Origin: Legionella steelei
GTDB taxonomy: Bacteria > Pseudomonadota > Gammaproteobacteria > Legionellales > Legionellaceae
Direction: 5' to 3'
Assembly: GCF_001468005.1 (NCBI RefSeq)
Contig: NZ_LNYY01000021.1
Span: 248,637-312,636 of the forward strand
Length of the DNA stretch: 64,000 nucleotides
Under the pieces are notes generated by a model that saw only the letters and a program-made list of their open reading frames with translations, did not search any database and had not been told where the DNA came from. Positions 34,556-43,757 of this stretch are shown here, piece by piece (the first letter of the stretch is position 1; the number at the start of each line of letters is the position of its first letter). The position numbers and the translations under genes were made by a program.

Positions 34556-35521
34556 ATGAATAACACGGCTTTAAAGCAAATCCTCCCGACGATTCATACT
34601 TTCGAAGACTATGAACAACTTAAACAGCAAATTGAAAATGATTTGGTGAGAGCGATTATTCATAAGCACCAATTACCCGAAGAATCATTAGTACTTTTCT
34701 CTGAAGGGACCAATATCGTCTTTGCATATGGAGAGAGAAAGGTCATTAAAATTTTTCCGCCATTTCATCAAAGCCAATTTGAAAGTGAGCGCTTAGTATT
34801 AAAGCATGTGGATGGAAAGCTTTCGATAAAAACGCCTGTACTTGAGTATGAGGGAGAACTATTTGGTTGGCCTTATCTTATCATCAGCAAACTTGATGGA
34901 ACACTGCTAGAGACCCTTTGGGAAAACATGGCCCACAGTAATAAAATGGTCATTCTTCGTGAATTAGGGACACTTATTCGTGAAGTGCATGCTTTGCCGA
35001 CTGAGGGGCTTGAGGCTATTGATTGTTATTGGCCGCAATTTCTTGAGAAACAAATAGCGCGTTGCGTAGCGCACCATCAAAAGAAAGGACTGCCAACGAC
35101 TTTGTTGCAAGAATTGCCTATTTACCTTGAGTCACTCAAAGAAGTATTACCGAAGATAAAAAAACCAGTGATTTTAACTGGAGAATATACGCCGATGAAC
35201 TTTTTAGTGAAGCAAGCAGATGGCGTTTGGCATATCAGTGGTTTGATTGATTTTGGCGATGCAATGCTTGGTTTGCCACAGTATGATTTGCTTGGCCCAG
35301 GTGCTTTTCTGATACAAGGTGACAAGCAATTACTGCGCACATTTTTAGAGGCTTATGGTTATTTGCCATATGAGTTGACAAATAGCTTGAGTTATCAATT
35401 GATGGCGTTAATGCTGCTCCATCAATATAGCAATTTGAACATTCAGGTAAGAATTGCAAATTGGCAGGATAAAGTTAGAAACTTGCAAGATTTAGAAAAT
35501 TTAGTGTGGGGTTTTTACTAG
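34556..35521 (+). CDS. Aminoglycoside-phosphotransferase-like kinase
   Basis: 321 residues with an APH/choline-kinase fold. The ATP-binding Lys lies in ERKVIKIFPPFH near residue 65. The catalytic loop is VILTGEYTPMNFLV near residue 210, where the usual H-G-D is replaced by T-G-E. The metal-binding motif is SGLIDFGDAMLGLPQYDL. The nearest resemblance is to hygromycin-B kinase-like proteins, but members of this superfamily also phosphorylate sugars, choline and proteins. The Glu in place of the catalytic Asp is notable, and it may define a subfamily. Substrate unknown; resistance should not be assumed. The ATG at 34556 is preferred over the adjacent TTG. Confidence 0.75.
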   Translation: MNNTALKQILPTIHTFEDYEQLKQQIENDLVRAIIHKHQLPEESLVLFSEGTNIVFAYGERKVIKIFPPFHQSQFESERLVLKHVDGKLSIKTPVLEYEGELFGWPYLIISKLDGTLLETLWENMAHSNKMVILRELGTLIREVHALPTEGLEAIDCYWPQFLEKQIARCVAHHQKKGLPTTLLQELPIYLESLKEVLPKIKKPVILTGEYTPMNFLVKQADGVWHISGLIDFGDAMLGLPQYDLLGPGAFLIQGDKQLLRTFLEAYGYLPYELTNSLSYQLMALMLLHQYSNLNIQVRIANWQDKVRNLQDLENLVWGFY

Positions 35522-35529
35522 CAGACGCA

Positions 35530-35556
35530 GCCATTTGCAAGCCAAGGGCTACCTTG
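35530..35556 (+). repeat. REP-like palindrome, family C
   Basis: GCCATTTGCAAGCCAAGGGC followed by TACCTTG, related to 31548-31584. Confidence 0.55.
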
Positions 35557-35639
35557 TTCAGTTTGTTTTGATCAATAAAAGGCTTGAGAGGTCATATATT
35601 GTGCTATGATGGCGCCTTACTCATTATGGGAAATATAAA

Positions 35640-36014
35640 ATGCCAAGAGGTTTGACTGTTTTTGCAGCCAGTGCTGCGGTTAGCTATTCCGAAGATGAAT
35701 TAAAAAGCATTGCTAAATGGTTTGAAACGGCAATGATTGATGACCAACATCAAAAAATAATACCATTAAGTGTGCATCTATATAAAAAAGGTTCAAATTA
35801 TTCTCTTGAGTTAATCTCGGACGAGACATCAAGTTTGAAAGAGCTATTCAAATATTACATTGAAAGGAAAGGGGTAGATGTTTCCAAGTGTCTGAGAACT
35901 ATAAATAAAGAGAAGGACACTTATACTATTAGATTAACGCTAAGTGCAGTTGACACCCTTCACTCAAATATAAACAAGCAGCAAGATAAAGCTGACCAAA
36001 AAGCACCACATTAG
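35640..36014 (+). CDS. Hypothetical protein
   Basis: 124 residues, no signal peptide or membrane span. The sequence MPRGLTVFAASAAVSYSEDE is followed by a mixed alpha/beta pattern and a Lys/Gln-rich tail. A GGGAAATATAAA stretch before the ATG provides a plausible ribosome site. I recognise no family. REP palindromes flank it on both sides, so it is transcribed alone. Confidence 0.55.
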   Translation: MPRGLTVFAASAAVSYSEDELKSIAKWFETAMIDDQHQKIIPLSVHLYKKGSNYSLELISDETSSLKELFKYYIERKGVDVSKCLRTINKEKDTYTIRLTLSAVDTLHSNINKQQDKADQKAPH

Positions 36015-36019
36015 CATGA

Positions 36020-36043
36020 GTAGCCTGTTTGCGTGTAAACAGG
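36020..36043 (+). repeat. REP-like palindrome, family C
   Basis: GTAGCCTGTTTGCGTGTAAA then CAGG forms the hairpin CCTGTTTGC...GTAAACAGG right after the stop of the hypothetical gene. A further partner GGAGCTAATAATTTATTTGC follows at 36050. Confidence 0.65.
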
Positions 36044-36215
36044 ATTTCTGGAGCTAATAATTTATTTGCAAACAAGTATCTGCGGGCGCGAGAAAAGTGC
36101 CCCTATCGAACACTCTAGCGCTCAAGCAAATTTTACTGACTTTCTACAGGCTTCTCACGCAAAAAATATCATGCTTTACTATGTTAACTATTAATATGAA
36201 CTGTTGAGAATAAGA

Positions 36216-36734
36216 ATGGTAAAGATACTCATGTACTTAGGCCTGGTTTTAAGCAGTAATTTACTTATTGCTCAACCGGGGGTGCAATCTGGTGCTAATA
36301 ACGTAATCTCTTGTGGTAGCATGAATGAGATAGAGCGTGTAGGGAAACAAATAAAAGAATTCTTACAACGCGAGTTTTGTGAAACAACCATTGACCCCAA
36401 AAAACTTGCTCCTATCAGTCAAAATGTTCTGCAAAAAATTATGACTACATCATTTCTTGGAGTAGCCCCGCCCCAAAATTGGCAGCAACTAACCGATGAT
36501 ATGATAAACAACTGCCTCAAAAATAATAACCTATGTAAAAAGGAAGCACGGAAGGAATTCGAAGCCTGCATGAAACAGAGAGTTCCTTTTATCTTGCTCC
36601 AATTTGGACCTTGGGTTGCTGAAAATTGTTCGCAGCTGAATAAATCATTAATTCAGAAATGGTCAGATAAAAAAGCCATTCTCAAAAAGATAATTGATGA
36701 AAGCAAAGTGGATAATAATGTAGGTTTACCATAA
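36216..36734 (+). CDS. Secreted hypothetical protein, cysteine-containing
   Basis: 172 residues from MVKILMYLGLVLSSNLLIAQ, a clear signal peptide with cleavage near AQPG. The mature part has seven Cys spread over it (ISCGSMNEIE, FCETTID, NNCLKNNNLCKKE, FEACMKQR, ENCSQLN), suggesting disulfides in the periplasm. The in-frame TTG four codons earlier is less likely. Family not recognised. It ends 26 bases before the convergent MerR-type regulator gene. Confidence 0.6.
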   Translation: MVKILMYLGLVLSSNLLIAQPGVQSGANNVISCGSMNEIERVGKQIKEFLQREFCETTIDPKKLAPISQNVLQKIMTTSFLGVAPPQNWQQLTDDMINNCLKNNNLCKKEARKEFEACMKQRVPFILLQFGPWVAENCSQLNKSLIQKWSDKKAILKKIIDESKVDNNVGLP

Positions 36735-36760
36735 AATTTATCAGCAAGCTAACGATGGCG

Positions 36761-37165
36761 CTATTCATTGTCAAAGGCAATAAGGATAGGGCAGGGTTGC
36801 GAATCTGCTTTATTGCATTCTTTTACCAAGCGATGGAGTGACTTTCGTGCCTCTATGAGTTCCTCAATTTGTCGATCTAGTTTGCTAATACGTTTTTGCG
36901 CGATGTCTCTTACATGCTCGCGATCATTTTTGGCATCAAAATCTAATAGTTCTTTTATTTCCTTAAGCGTGAAGCCTGCTTTTTTTGCTGCAAGAATAAA
37001 GCGTAAACGACGGATATCATGCTCCCCATAACGTCTAATTTTTACTGAGCTGAATTCTTTGCCAAGAGGGGGGATATTAAGAATCCCTTGGCGTTGATAA
37101 AAGCGAATCGTTTCTACACCAACCCCGCATGATTTAGCAAATTCACTAATTGTTTTATGATTCAT
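36761..37165 (-). CDS. MerR-family transcription regulator
   Basis: 134 residues. The N-terminal winged helix reads TISEFAKSCGVGVETIRFYQ and RRYGEHDIRRLRFILAAKKA. The dimerisation helix follows (KRISKLDRQIEELIEARKSL), then a short effector loop with two Cys eight apart (ECNKADSQPC). The layout matches MerR/CadR-type metal sensors, although the Cys at the end of helix 5 that MerR uses for mercury is replaced here (LLDFDAKND). It is divergent from the glutaredoxin-MauE gene across a MerR-style promoter, which it should bind and twist into activity. The inducer is inferred to be a thiol-reactive metal or redox signal. Confidence 0.85.
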   Translation of the reverse strand: MNHKTISEFAKSCGVGVETIRFYQRQGILNIPPLGKEFSSVKIRRYGEHDIRRLRFILAAKKAGFTLKEIKELLDFDAKNDREHVRDIAQKRISKLDRQIEELIEARKSLHRLVKECNKADSQPCPILIAFDNE

Positions 37166-37168
37166 GAT

Positions 37169-37200
37169 TTGACTCCGTACTATAGTACATACCTTATAGT
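37169..37200 (+). promoter_or_regulatory. MerR-type promoter/operator with long spacer
   Basis: TTGACT at 37169-37174 and TATAGT at 37195-37200 are 20 bases apart, the overlong spacing typical of MerR-controlled promoters. The spacer holds the perfect palindrome GTACTATAGTAC (37177-37188). The start codon of the regulator is only four bases from the -35 hexamer, so the same site should also repress or autoregulate it. Confidence 0.75.
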
Positions 37201-37232
37201 ATTTATAGACTATAGAGCAATGGAGTATTCAA

Positions 37233-37976
37233 ATGAGCAGTTCAACAGTTAAAAAAGCAACCCTTTATCGCATGGTCATGTCAAAACATGTGTGTCCATA
37301 CGGTCTCAAAGCAAAAAGTTTTTTGCAACGTCAAGGCTATATTGTTGAAGATAAGTGGCTCGTTACCCGTGAGCAAGTGGATGCTTTTAAAGCAGAACAT
37401 CAGGTGAAAACAACCCCACAAACTTTTATCAACGCAAAGCGAGTCGGTGGTTATGATGATTTACGTCACTATTTTGGAAAAAAAATTCGTGATTGTAAGG
37501 GCAAAAGTTATCGCCCAGTAATCGCTCTATTTGCAATAACCGCACTTATGGCAGGTGCCACAAGCTACGCATTCACTCATACGGCGTTTACAACACGGAC
37601 TTTAAGTTGGTTTATTTCCTTTAGTATGGTTGTGCTTGCACTGTTGAAGCTACTGGATGTCGAAAAATTTTCAACTATGTTTTTAAATTATGACCTCCTG
37701 GCCCAACGCTGGGTTCCCTACAGCTATATTTATCCTTTTGCAGAAGCATTAGCTGGGATCTTAATGATTGCAGGAGCCTTGAGTTGGATTTCAATTCCGC
37801 TTGCGTTGTTTATAGGTACAATAGGTGCCATTTCTGTATTTAAAGCAGTTTATATTGATAAGCGAGAATTAAAATGTGCTTGTGTTGGGGGTGACAGTAA
37901 TGTCCCATTGGGATTTATTTCACTCATGGAGAACTTAATGATGATGGGAATGGCTCTGGTAATGTGGATTATGTAA
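37233..37976 (+). CDS. Glutaredoxin-MauE/DoxX membrane fusion protein
   Basis: 247 residues. The first ~85 form a glutaredoxin-like domain with a single active Cys (SKHVCPYGLKAKSFLQRQGY; TTPQTFINAKRVGGYDDL). The rest is a four-helix MauE/DoxX-type membrane domain (residues 95-245) containing the pair CAC in LKCACVGGDSNVPLGFISLM. In this family the membrane part probably passes electrons or handles a metal with the thioredoxin-fold part on the cytoplasmic side. Control by the divergent MerR-type regulator suggests a role in metal or thiol stress. The substrate is not determined. The C-P-Y-G site replaces the usual C-P-Y-C, so it should be monothiol. Confidence 0.82.
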   Translation: MSSSTVKKATLYRMVMSKHVCPYGLKAKSFLQRQGYIVEDKWLVTREQVDAFKAEHQVKTTPQTFINAKRVGGYDDLRHYFGKKIRDCKGKSYRPVIALFAITALMAGATSYAFTHTAFTTRTLSWFISFSMVVLALLKLLDVEKFSTMFLNYDLLAQRWVPYSYIYPFAEALAGILMIAGALSWISIPLALFIGTIGAISVFKAVYIDKRELKCACVGGDSNVPLGFISLMENLMMMGMALVMWIM

Positions 37977-38121
37977 TAAAAATGTGTGGTCATTGTCTTG
38001 AATTAAAAGCAAAATAATCAAAAAAAAAAATTAATATAACAAAATTATGCTGCAAATCTGGATAAAATAGTGTACAATATGTGACAAAATTTTATCCAAT
38101 TTAATTTTATCTAAGAGTGCT

Positions 38122-40212
38122 ATGACTGATTTAAACCTTTACAGAAACATTGGTATCTTCGCCCACGTAGATGCAGGAAAAACCACCACTACCGAGCGTA
38201 TTCTTAAGCTTACTGGTAGAATTCACAAAATAGGTGAGGTTCACGATGGTGAATCAACAACCGATTTCATGGAGCAGGAAGCGGAGCGTGGTATTACTAT
38301 TCAGTCCGCAGCAGTAAGTTGCTCTTGGAAAGGTACTCGTTTCAACGTTATCGATACCCCAGGACACGTGGACTTCACTGTTGAAGTATATCGTTCACTG
38401 AAAGTACTCGATGGCGGTATCGGGGTATTCTGTGGTTCTGGCGGTGTTGAGCCTCAGTCAGAAACTAACTGGCGCTATGCGAACAATTCAAAAGTATCTC
38501 GTTTGATTTTCGTAAACAAACTAGATCGTATTGGCGCGAACTTCTTGAAAGTGACCGAGCAAATTAAAAAGGTATTGGGTGCTAATCCTTTAATTATGAC
38601 TTTGCCAATTGGTTTTGAAGACACCTTCGTAGGTGTTGTCGATGTATTAACCCGTCAAGCGTATGTTTGGGATGAATCTGGCCAGCCAGAAAATTACAAA
38701 GTTACTGATGTTCCAGCGGATATGCATGACGATGTTGAAATGTATCGCGCGCAATTAATTGAAACGGCGCTTGAAATGGATGATGAGTTGTTGATGGCTT
38801 ATCTAGAAGGTGAAGAGCCTTCAATTGAAGAAATTAAGCGTTGTATCCGTAAAGGTACGCTTGAATTAGCCTTCTTCCCAACTTATTGTGGTTCGGCATT
38901 TAAGAACAAAGGGATGCAGCTGTTACTTGATGCGGTTGTTGACTATTTACCAGCTCCTCATGAAGTGAACCCACAACCTTTGACTAATGCTGAAGGTGAG
39001 CCAAATGGCCAATTCGCTATCGTTTCTCCTGACGAACCATTCCGTGCCTTGGCATTCAAAATTATGGATGACCGTTTCGGTGCGCTTACGTTCGTACGTG
39101 TCTATTCAGGAAGACTAAATAAAGGCGATACTATTCTTAACTCCTTTACTGGTAAAACAGAGCGTGTCGGCCGTATGGTTGAGATGCAGGCGAATGAGCG
39201 TAATGAGTTGCAAAGTGCTGAAGCAGGCGACATTATTGCGATTGTAGGTATGAAAAACGTTCGCACCGGTCATACTCTTTGCGATCCAAATCACGAATGT
39301 ACACTTGAAGCGATGGTCTTCCCTGAGCCAGTTATCTCTATTGCGGTTACGCCAAAAGATAAAGGCGCTACCGAAAAAATGAGTATTGCTATAGGTAAGA
39401 TGGTTGCAGAAGATCCAACGTTTAGAGTTGAAACGGATCAAGATTCAGGTGAAACCATTCTGCGTGGTATGGGTGAATTACATCTTGATATTAAAGTGGA
39501 TATTCTGAAGCGTACATACGATGTTGAGTTAATCGTAGGTCAGCCACAGGTTGCTTATCGTGAAACCATCACTAAATCGATTCAAGACAGCTATACACAC
39601 AAGAAACAATCAGGTGGTGCAGGTCAATACGGTAAGATTGATTACACGATTTCTCCAGGAGAGCCAAACACTGGATTCACGTTCATCACTTCTGTTGTGG
39701 GCGGAAATGTTCCTAAAGAATTCTTCCCAGCAATTGAGAAAGGGTTCCGTTCAATGATGGATACCGGTACGTTGGCAGGTTTCCCTGTATTGGATGTTGT
39801 TGTTAACCTTACTGACGGTGCTTACCATGCCGTTGACTCTTCAGCAATAGCGTTTGAAATTGCAGCAAAAAGTGCATTCCGTCAATCGATTCCAAAAGCT
39901 GCGCCGCAATTGCTTGAGCCAATCATGAAAGTTGACGTGTACAGTACTGAAGAAGATGTAGGTAATGTGATTGGTGACTTGAACCGTCGTCGTGGTATGA
40001 TTTCAGGTCAGGAGCCAAGTGCTGCTGGCGTTCGTATTAAAGCCGATGTTCCTCTTTCAGAGATGTTTGGTTACATCAGTACTTTACGTACCCTTACTTC
40101 TGGTCGTGGTCAATTCTCAATGGAATTCTCTCACTACGCTCCTTGTCCAAACAACGTAGCTGAAGCAGTAATTGCCAAAGAAAAAGAGAAGAAAGCCGCA
40201 GCTACTGCGTAA
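38122..40212 (+). CDS. fusA2: Elongation factor G, second paralogue (FusA2 type)
   Basis: 696 residues, complete. G1 motif [15 protein letters not shown] at residue 14, switch regions around RGITIQSAA and DTPGHVDF, and NKLD for guanine. Domains II-V run to the end, including the tip sequence [12 protein letters not shown] and [14 protein letters not shown]. The wording of the N-terminus ([20 protein letters not shown]) and of [15 protein letters not shown] matches the second EF-G of Vibrio-type gammaproteobacteria rather than the canonical one. The gene lies alone, not in an rpsL-rpsG-fusA-tuf operon, which supports a paralogue role. EF-G drives translocation and ribosome recycling; what this copy specialises in is unknown. 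Codon use is more GC-rich and regular than in neighbours, as expected for a well-expressed gene. Confidence 0.9.
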   Translation: MTDLNLYRNIGIFAHVDAGKTTTTERILKLTGRIHKIGEVHDGESTTDFMEQEAERGITIQSAAVSCSWKGTRFNVIDTPGHVDFTVEVYRSLKVLDGGIGVFCGSGGVEPQSETNWRYANNSKVSRLIFVNKLDRIGANFLKVTEQIKKVLGANPLIMTLPIGFEDTFVGVVDVLTRQAYVWDESGQPENYKVTDVPADMHDDVEMYRAQLIETALEMDDELLMAYLEGEEPSIEEIKRCIRKGTLELAFFPTYCGSAFKNKGMQLLLDAVVDYLPAPHEVNPQPLTNAEGEPNGQFAIVSPDEPFRALAFKIMDDRFGALTFVRVYSGRLNKGDTILNSFTGKTERVGRMVEMQANERNELQSAEAGDIIAIVGMKNVRTGHTLCDPNHECTLEAMVFPEPVISIAVTPKDKGATEKMSIAIGKMVAEDPTFRVETDQDSGETILRGMGELHLDIKVDILKRTYDVELIVGQPQVAYRETITKSIQDSYTHKKQSGGAGQYGKIDYTISPGEPNTGFTFITSVVGGNVPKEFFPAIEKGFRSMMDTGTLAGFPVLDVVVNLTDGAYHAVDSSAIAFEIAAKSAFRQSIPKAAPQLLEPIMKVDVYSTEEDVGNVIGDLNRRRGMISGQEPSAAGVRIKADVPLSEMFGYISTLRTLTSGRGQFSMEFSHYAPCPNNVAEAVIAKEKEKKAAATA

Positions 40213-40229
40213 TTAAATTAGTAACTTTT

Positions 40230-40268
40230 AAAAAAGCTCTATCAGTTTGTTCTGATGGAGCTTTTTTT
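40230..40268 (+). terminator. Rho-independent terminator of fusA2
   Basis: An 11-bp stem, AGCTCTATCAG paired with CTGATGGAGCT around the loop TTTGTT, with an A-run before and T7 after it, begins 18 bases after the fusA2 stop. Confidence 0.9.
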
Positions 40269-40282
40269 ATTTAAGCAAGAGG

Positions 40283-40306
40283 TTGTCGGGCCAAGGCCGA
40301 CTTACG
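40283..40306 (-). repeat. REP-like palindrome, family A
   Basis: TTGTCGGGCCAAGGCCGACT then TACG lies between the fusA2 terminator and the stop codon of the convergent hypothetical gene. Confidence 0.7.
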
Positions 40307-40765
40307 CTAAAAATTTTTACGATTGAAATCAGAAATATCCTCAAGACTCTCAATATCTTCAAGATTCTCGACATAATTAGGAAGTAGCGTGAGTAATGAT
40401 TTAATCTGATCTAAACATTGTATCTCTTTATCTATATCAATAAGTGGACTAAATGTGGCGCATATCAATGCTCTTTTCAAAATCATTGCAGCAACATTCT
40501 CTTCAGTAAGGTGTTTGTGGGCAATCACCACGTGATATTCCTGAATTCCTGGTACTTTGAAAATCGCATCACCTAAATAAGGCTTTAATATCTTTAACAT
40601 AGCATCAGCTTTTGCTGAGGTTACCAGCTCAGATACATCATTTTCAGAACGTTTTTCAAATTTAATAGGTGCTGCTGTCCAACCGGGGAGGGCTTTTATT
40701 GCCAAAATTGAGTTATAGATTTCAGCTCTTTGATTGAGTAAGCTTTCTGCTGATTTTTCGACCAT
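40307..40765 (-). CDS. Hypothetical protein
   Basis: 152 residues, soluble, mostly helical, starting MVEKSAESLLNQRAEIYNSI and ending in an acidic tail (LEDIESLEDISDFNRKNF). No catalytic motif, signal peptide or membrane span is visible and no family is recognised. The 3' end abuts a REP palindrome. An acidic C-terminus is common among type IV-secreted proteins, but that alone is weak evidence. Confidence 0.5.
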   Translation of the reverse strand: MVEKSAESLLNQRAEIYNSILAIKALPGWTAAPIKFEKRSENDVSELVTSAKADAMLKILKPYLGDAIFKVPGIQEYHVVIAHKHLTEENVAAMILKRALICATFSPLIDIDKEIQCLDQIKSLLTLLPNYVENLEDIESLEDISDFNRKNF

Positions 40766-40847
40766 ATTTGGTTCTTTTGATTAATTTATTTACATTATAG
40801 GTGCCGTAATATGCCTTTTCAAGGAACCTTCAGCAGTAATGAGGAGG

Positions 40848-40880
40848 CGTAGGTCGATCCCTCAGGGCCCGACCTACACG
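40848..40880 (+). repeat. REP-like palindrome, family A
   Basis: CGTAGGTCGATCCCTCAGGG then CCCGACCTACACG: inverted GTAGGTCG...CGACCTAC, about 90 bases upstream of the bacterioferritin gene. Confidence 0.7.
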
Positions 40881-40973
40881 TGTAATCATTTGTAGGGCAC
40901 ACTGCTAGTCGACTTTGAGACTTTCCTTTGAATTATTCTATACTCTACATAGACAAGCTAGAAGGGACGAACT

Positions 40974-41438
40974 ATGACATACACAAGACCTGAGTCTGAA
41001 GCAATTGATGATGTGATTATAAAAACTCTGAATAAATTATTAGAACTTGAGATGGCAGGTGTTGTACGCTATACCCACTATTCCTTTATGATCTTTGGTT
41101 TTAATCGCATTCCTATCTGTAAATGGATGCGTGATCAGGCCCAAGAGAGCATAAACCATGCTCATTTAATAGGGGAGCTTATTACCCATTTTTCTTATCA
41201 TCCGACACTTAAAATTGGCAAATTATTAGAGACCCATGAGCATAATATTAGAACTATTTTGGAAGAGTCTCTTGAACACGAAAAACAAGGTTTGGTTTTG
41301 TATCATCAACTATTACACCATTCAGCACAGAAGTCGGTGTTAGTAGAAGAGTTCGCCAGAAAAATGATTCAAGAGGAAGAAATGCACGTTGGTGAAATAT
41401 ATAAAATGCTTATGTCACCTGATACTTTGAAGGATTAA
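40974..41438 (+). CDS. Bacterioferritin-like protein
   Basis: 154 residues of the ferritin-like four-helix fold. Likely diiron ligands are Glu in LLELEMAGVVRYTHYSF near residue 27, Glu and His in WMRDQAQESINHAHLIG, Glu in LEESLEHEKQG and Glu/His in MIQEEEMHVGEIYKML. Bacterioferritins oxidise and store iron and form 24-mers with haem between subunits. A Met that could ligate haem lies in KWMRDQ near residue 61, near the usual place. The ATG follows AAGGGACG. Iron storage is the family function; whether haem is bound here is not shown. Confidence 0.88.
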   Translation: MTYTRPESEAIDDVIIKTLNKLLELEMAGVVRYTHYSFMIFGFNRIPICKWMRDQAQESINHAHLIGELITHFSYHPTLKIGKLLETHEHNIRTILEESLEHEKQGLVLYHQLLHHSAQKSVLVEEFARKMIQEEEMHVGEIYKMLMSPDTLKD

Positions 41439-41490
41439 CGACAAACTGTTTGATACTCTTGGACATCTAAGTAATTAATACTAATGAGAG

Positions 41491-41525
41491 GTAGGTTGGG
41501 CCTTGGCACAACAAAATCCATGTTA
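41491..41525 (+). repeat. REP-like element, family A
   Basis: GTAGGTTGGGCCTTGGCACA then ACAAAATCCATGTTA. The tail ACAAAATCNANGTTA is shared with the copies at 44281 and 47591, so the repeat is longer than its palindrome. Confidence 0.7.
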
Positions 41526-41558
41526 TTCTCTTCTTTATAAACATAAGGACTTAGATCT

Positions 41559-43757
41559 TCACATCATATTGGCAGAGGGAACCGTAGAATCATAATGTAA
41601 ATAAAATCGATCGGTATTACAAAGAGCCAGATTGGAACCACGATTTTCCATATACCATTGCAGTTCTTGTTTTTCTTCCTTACTTAAACGATTTGTTGTT
41701 TGGTATTCAGTAACTAACTCATTAAGTTTCTCTTTTAATAAAATGATATGTTCTCGTTGAGATGTGGTTAATGGGTTTTTAAAGAAAGCAAATTTATTAT
41801 CTGCAGAGGAGTGTCGTCGGGTATATCCTTTGGAGTGAATTATTTCTTCATAACATGCCTCAAGAAAATCGAGCTTTTCAGTCATTGAGGAGAAATTACT
41901 CATAGATGCCTCCAGTGCAGTTTTTGAGAACGCACTATTCTCATAAGTGCTTTTGAATTCATTGGAAACTTTTTTCAATGCGGCCTGTACCGTTTCAGTA
42001 TTCCTTTCACCAAACATAGAACTAAGTTGCATGTTAACTAACATAGGAATTAATTTTTTGACAGAACTTTCATCAATTAATACTTCTTTTCCAAAATTTT
42101 TGAATTTAAGAGTGGTTAAATTTTTATCCTCACCTTTTTTATATTTTCCAAATACCAATTTTTGATCTTGGTCAGTGATTTTTTGATCTTTCGCGGGGAT
42201 TAACTTATCTCCAAGTGTATCAAGTAGTTTGCAAATTTTTTTAAACTCAGTACTAGAGGTTATACCAAAAAAACGATACTTAAGTGTAAGTATTTCGGTG
42301 TGTTTATGATGACTGGCTGCTTTTTCGCCCTTATAAATACTCTCAAGTGCTTTTTTAAAAGCCGCCATTTGTTTAATTAGAATGTCATATGGATAGTCCA
42401 AACGCTTAATATCAATTTTATAAAGTTTTTTCCAAACATCACTGTGATTCACCATATTCCAAACTATGGCAAATCCATCATCGCTTAACTGCGGGGGCTC
42501 GTTGTTCCTAAATAAATTCGCTTGATCTCTATCCTTACGATGAAGCATTTCTTGGAACAGTTTGGCTCCATTTTTCTCGTTCAAATCTATTTTACGGTAT
42601 GTAAAACTAAGAAACTCACGGTCTACTAATTCCCACATAGTTTTTGACCATTTTTGTTTCGTATGTTTAAAAATAACCTCATTCATATGATTCAACATCA
42701 TATTAAATTCGGGCATAATCGTATTATGTACTTTTGCATGGTACACATCATGTTCTGTTACTACAGGCATCGGCGTATCAGCATAACCATGGATGTTTTT
42801 TGTAGTTGTTTCAACGCCACTACCACGCATACTAATTGCAGTCGGTCTATAGTAAGATTCAACCCCCTCTTTGACTGCATCAATTTCTACCTTTCCTATT
42901 TTTGCTCGATTAGCAGCTGCTCCATTGACTCCATATCGTGCAATTTGCAGCGCTTCAATAACGCCGAAAGGTAGGTGAAGATCATACTCTTCTCCATTAT
43001 ATGTTGCTCTATGCCAAGACCTATTTCTCCGCAGAGAATCTCCTAATTGGGGTGTCTTAGAAGGGGCATCTGGTGAGGAAATAATTTTGGGATTACTTTT
43101 TGAAATAAAGAAAACCTGCTCTGATTCGGGGGCAGTTGCAATAAGTAAGTATAATCGAAATAGATGCTCCTTATTAAATTGCTCCCCATATGTACCTCTC
43201 ACAACAGCTGGAAGCCATAATTCACGGGCTTCTTGGGTAAAGTGCCCATCTTCATCTAGAATTCGAAACGTTTTTTCCAGAGGATATTCTTTTGGAATTT
43301 GATCTCTAGCGAGTATCGTGGTCATTTGTTGGCGTGTAATTCTGTTTTGTTTAAAGAGCCACAACGCGTAAAAAGTATGCTCCTCTTTTTTTAAAGATTC
43401 ATCCTCGAAATCGCCACGTTGAATTGCTTGCGCAACGTGCTCTAAGCCTTCTGCCGTAAGAGTGATATGCTCAGGAATAGTAATTGTATTACCATTTAAA
43501 AAGTCATCAAAATCATCAGAATGTAGCGTTCTTTCCTCATCTACAGGGAGTTGAGCGGTCTCGTTGTCTCTGAATCCAGGATGTTTGTATTTAGCATTTT
43601 TATTTTTTCTAGGATTAAATTGACGCAAATCCGGATTAAAAGTTACGTCAACACCGGTGGGAATTTCTGATGAGAAAAAACGGCCAAAAAAAGATTGCCA
43701 TGCCGCCGTAGCGTCAGCAAATGTATCAATTTCGGCTAAGCCATAATTACCAGGCAT
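41559..43757 (-). CDS. Large orphan protein (candidate effector)
   Basis: 732 residues, no signal peptide, no membrane span, no recognisable catalytic family. A His/Asp-rich patch VTEHDVYHAKVHNTIMPEFN lies near residue 340 and could bind metal. The second half is Lys/Glu-rich and helical (for example KKVSNEFKSTYENSAFSKTA). The start codon follows a T-rich tract and the upstream region is very AT-rich. Large lone proteins of this composition are typical Dot/Icm effector candidates in Legionella. This is inference from context, not from a domain. Confidence 0.6.
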   Translation of the reverse strand: MPGNYGLAEIDTFADATAAWQSFFGRFFSSEIPTGVDVTFNPDLRQFNPRKNKNAKYKHPGFRDNETAQLPVDEERTLHSDDFDDFLNGNTITIPEHITLTAEGLEHVAQAIQRGDFEDESLKKEEHTFYALWLFKQNRITRQQMTTILARDQIPKEYPLEKTFRILDEDGHFTQEARELWLPAVVRGTYGEQFNKEHLFRLYLLIATAPESEQVFFISKSNPKIISSPDAPSKTPQLGDSLRRNRSWHRATYNGEEYDLHLPFGVIEALQIARYGVNGAAANRAKIGKVEIDAVKEGVESYYRPTAISMRGSGVETTTKNIHGYADTPMPVVTEHDVYHAKVHNTIMPEFNMMLNHMNEVIFKHTKQKWSKTMWELVDREFLSFTYRKIDLNEKNGAKLFQEMLHRKDRDQANLFRNNEPPQLSDDGFAIVWNMVNHSDVWKKLYKIDIKRLDYPYDILIKQMAAFKKALESIYKGEKAASHHKHTEILTLKYRFFGITSSTEFKKICKLLDTLGDKLIPAKDQKITDQDQKLVFGKYKKGEDKNLTTLKFKNFGKEVLIDESSVKKLIPMLVNMQLSSMFGERNTETVQAALKKVSNEFKSTYENSAFSKTALEASMSNFSSMTEKLDFLEACYEEIIHSKGYTRRHSSADNKFAFFKNPLTTSQREHIILLKEKLNELVTEYQTTNRLSKEEKQELQWYMENRGSNLALCNTDRFYLHYDSTVPSANMM

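Noticed and set aside
38065-38080. TACAAT as -10 element of fusA2
   Set aside because: Plausible, but no matching -35 at the right distance, so not listed as a promoter.
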